A stretch of DNA of 7,191 nucleotides from Tangfeifania sp. (GTDB taxonomy: Bacteria; Bacteroidota; Bacteroidia; Bacteroidales; Prolixibacteraceae), in contig JAGYMR010000138.1 of assembly GCA_018400515.1 (NCBI GenBank), positions 1 through 7,191 of the forward strand. The letters are read 5' to 3'. Shown here in pieces: positions 5,811 through 7,191 of this stretch. The translations under genes were made by a program, and so were the position numbers. Below the pieces are notes generated by a model. It did not search any database and was not told the origin of the DNA. It was given only the letters and a program-made list of their open reading frames with translations. The first letter of the stretch is position 1, and each line of letters begins with the position of its first letter.

Positions 5811-7191
5811 ATGGAACGGAGTTTAAATAACCACCTTGAGCAGATCTCCCGGCTTATTGAGGGACTTCGGAAAGAGAATATCGATCTGGAAAAACTAATC
5901 GAACTCGATAAGTCGCTGGACCTGCTTAGTCATAAAATTAAAACCGCCCGGCTTGATGTGTATTCCGGGGAACTTGAATCGGGAGAAGCTGCGGTCAGGC
6001 AGGATGCGGCGCTTTATTTCAACCGCGAATTCAAGGTTATCCGGTTTATCGGGGCTTTTGAAAATATATTTGGCAGGTTTCATCCCGACCATCTGCCCCC
6101 CATGAACTCTTTTCTCCGGATCGATGATTTCAAACAATTAAAAGAGCGAACGGAAATCCTCCGGGAGACCGGTGAACCCCAAATTTTTGATTCCAATATC
6201 CTGTCGAAGAATGACATTTTGCTTCCGGTAAATGTATTGCTTGAAAAAGTGCGGATGGGCGACGGACGGGAAGCCTATTCGGCAGGGCTCGTGTTTTACA
6301 GTGAAACGCCCTCCGATCTGGAAGACTACCGCGATATTCTTATCGAAAATCTGCCGGGAATGGATGTGTATCTTTTCGATACTGATTTTCGCCATGTTTT
6401 GGCCGGCGGACGTGAAAAGGAGCGGCTGGGGTTTTCAAACAATGACTTTACGGGGAAATCCCTTTTTGAAGTCTTTGATGAGAAAACCCAGAAACGGCTG
6501 TTTCCTTTTTACAGCAACGCCCTCGAAGGCAAAGTTTCGGAGGGGGAAGTCCGTATAAAAAAATATGTCTATTTTATCAGTGCAACGCCTGTTTACGGAT
6601 TCGATAAAAACGTTGTTGGTGGGGCCCTGATCTCTCAGGATGTGACAAAGGAGAAAGAGGTCGAGCAGAAATTAATTAAAGCCCGGCGCGAAGCAGAAGA
6701 GGCAGACAAAGCGAAATCGCTGTTCCTGGCAAACATGAGCCACGAGATCAGAACTCCCCTGAACGCCATCCTTGGATTTACCAGCTTATTAAAAAAAACT
6801 GATCTTACACCCAAACAGAAAAAGTTTTGCCGGTTGATCTCCCAGTCATCCGAACATTTACTGTCGGTGGTGAATGAGGTGTTGTTTCTTTTTAAACTCG
6901 GCATGGGGAAGCTCTACATTGAAAAAGTGCCGTTCAATTCTTTTGAATTGGTGCAGAATGTGCGGGATTCTCTTCTTTTCCGGGCTGAAGAAAAGAACCT
7001 GCAACTGACCTTTTCCATGGACGAAGGAATCCCGCGGGTGTTGATCGGCGACCCTTTTCGCGTGAAGCAGATCTTAATGAACCTTACCGGAAATGCGCTG
7101 AAATATACAGAGAAGGGCGGGGTTTTTATCCGGGTGTCTTCAGAAAAAACCACCCGGAAAAAAGTATTCCTTCGCTTTGAAGTGGAGGATA
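5811..7191 (+). CDS. Sensor histidine kinase with PAS-like domains (3' end beyond window)
   Basis: The 460 residues seen form the N-terminal part of a two-component sensor kinase; the gene runs off the right edge. Residues 1-50 look like a helical, partly coiled-coil start with no membrane segment, so the protein is probably cytoplasmic. A PAS-like region lies at about 63-165. A better PAS domain covers about 170-285 (GMDVYLFDTDFRHVLAGG to GGALISQDVTKEKE). A charged helix links to the HisKA domain at about 301-365, whose FLANMSHEIRTPLNAILGF holds the phosphorylated His311. The ATPase domain begins near 400 and shows the N box NLTGNALKYTEKGG (N424, N428). The window ends at FEVED, just before the expected G1 box. 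This HisKA style is common in hybrid kinases, so a receiver domain may follow, unseen here. The ATG is the first after an in-frame TAA at 5790-5792. It is divergent from the lipoprotein gene. Confidence 0.9.
   Translation, partial: MERSLNNHLEQISRLIEGLRKENIDLEKLIELDKSLDLLSHKIKTARLDVYSGELESGEAAVRQDAALYFNREFKVIRFIGAFENIFGRFHPDHLPPMNSFLRIDDFKQLKERTEILRETGEPQIFDSNILSKNDILLPVNVLLEKVRMGDGREAYSAGLVFYSETPSDLEDYRDILIENLPGMDVYLFDTDFRHVLAGGREKERLGFSNNDFTGKSLFEVFDEKTQKRLFPFYSNALEGKVSEGEVRIKKYVYFISATPVYGFDKNVVGGALISQDVTKEKEVEQKLIKARREAEEADKAKSLFLANMSHEIRTPLNAILGFTSLLKKTDLTPKQKKFCRLISQSSEHLLSVVNEVLFLFKLGMGKLYIEKVPFNSFELVQNVRDSLLFRAEEKNLQLTFSMDEGIPRVLIGDPFRVKQILMNLTGNALKYTEKGGVFIRVSSEKTTRKKVFLRFEVED

Overview
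This window holds three complete protein genes and the 5' part of a fourth. The organism is most likely a member of the Bacteroidota. This is inferred from start codons without Shine-Dalgarno sequences, from A-rich leaders before two genes, from one promoter-like match to the Bacteroidota -33/-7 consensus, and from a mid-GC coding style with very AT-rich gene starts. No rRNA, tRNA, CRISPR array, transposase or phage gene was seen, and the window reads as ordinary chromosome. || Layout, left to right. Positions 51-3248 (+) encode a complete large subunit of carbamoyl-phosphate synthase (CarB), the ATP-using entry step to pyrimidines and arginine. A 210-base gap follows. It holds a weak terminator candidate and a strong 11-bp inverted repeat whose T-tract ends two bases before the next start codon. 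Positions 3459-5009 (+) encode an AbgT-family inner-membrane transporter. Convergent to it, 4926-5663 (-) encodes a small exported lipoprotein with a DUF1080 / 3-keto-disaccharide-hydrolase-like beta-sandwich domain. Its last 27 codons lie inside the transporter gene. A 147-base divergent spacer (5664-5810) carries a plausible promoter for the last gene. From 5811 (+) to the right edge runs a soluble sensor histidine kinase with PAS-like domains, cut in the middle of its ATPase domain. || How the genes relate: nothing seen joins the four into one pathway. CarB is housekeeping. The transporter may export sulfonamide-type compounds or move p-aminobenzoyl-glutamate. The lipoprotein suggests sugar or glycoside handling outside the cytoplasm. 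The kinase is a signalling protein whose response partner would lie beyond the right edge. The divergent arrangement of lipoprotein and kinase leaves open a regulatory link, but this is only inference. || I did not find a clear undescribed multi-gene system. The two observations most worth a second look are the codon-in-register antisense overlap that gives the lipoprotein a charged C-terminal tail from the reverse complement of a transmembrane helix, and the terminator-like hairpin pressed against the transporter start codon.
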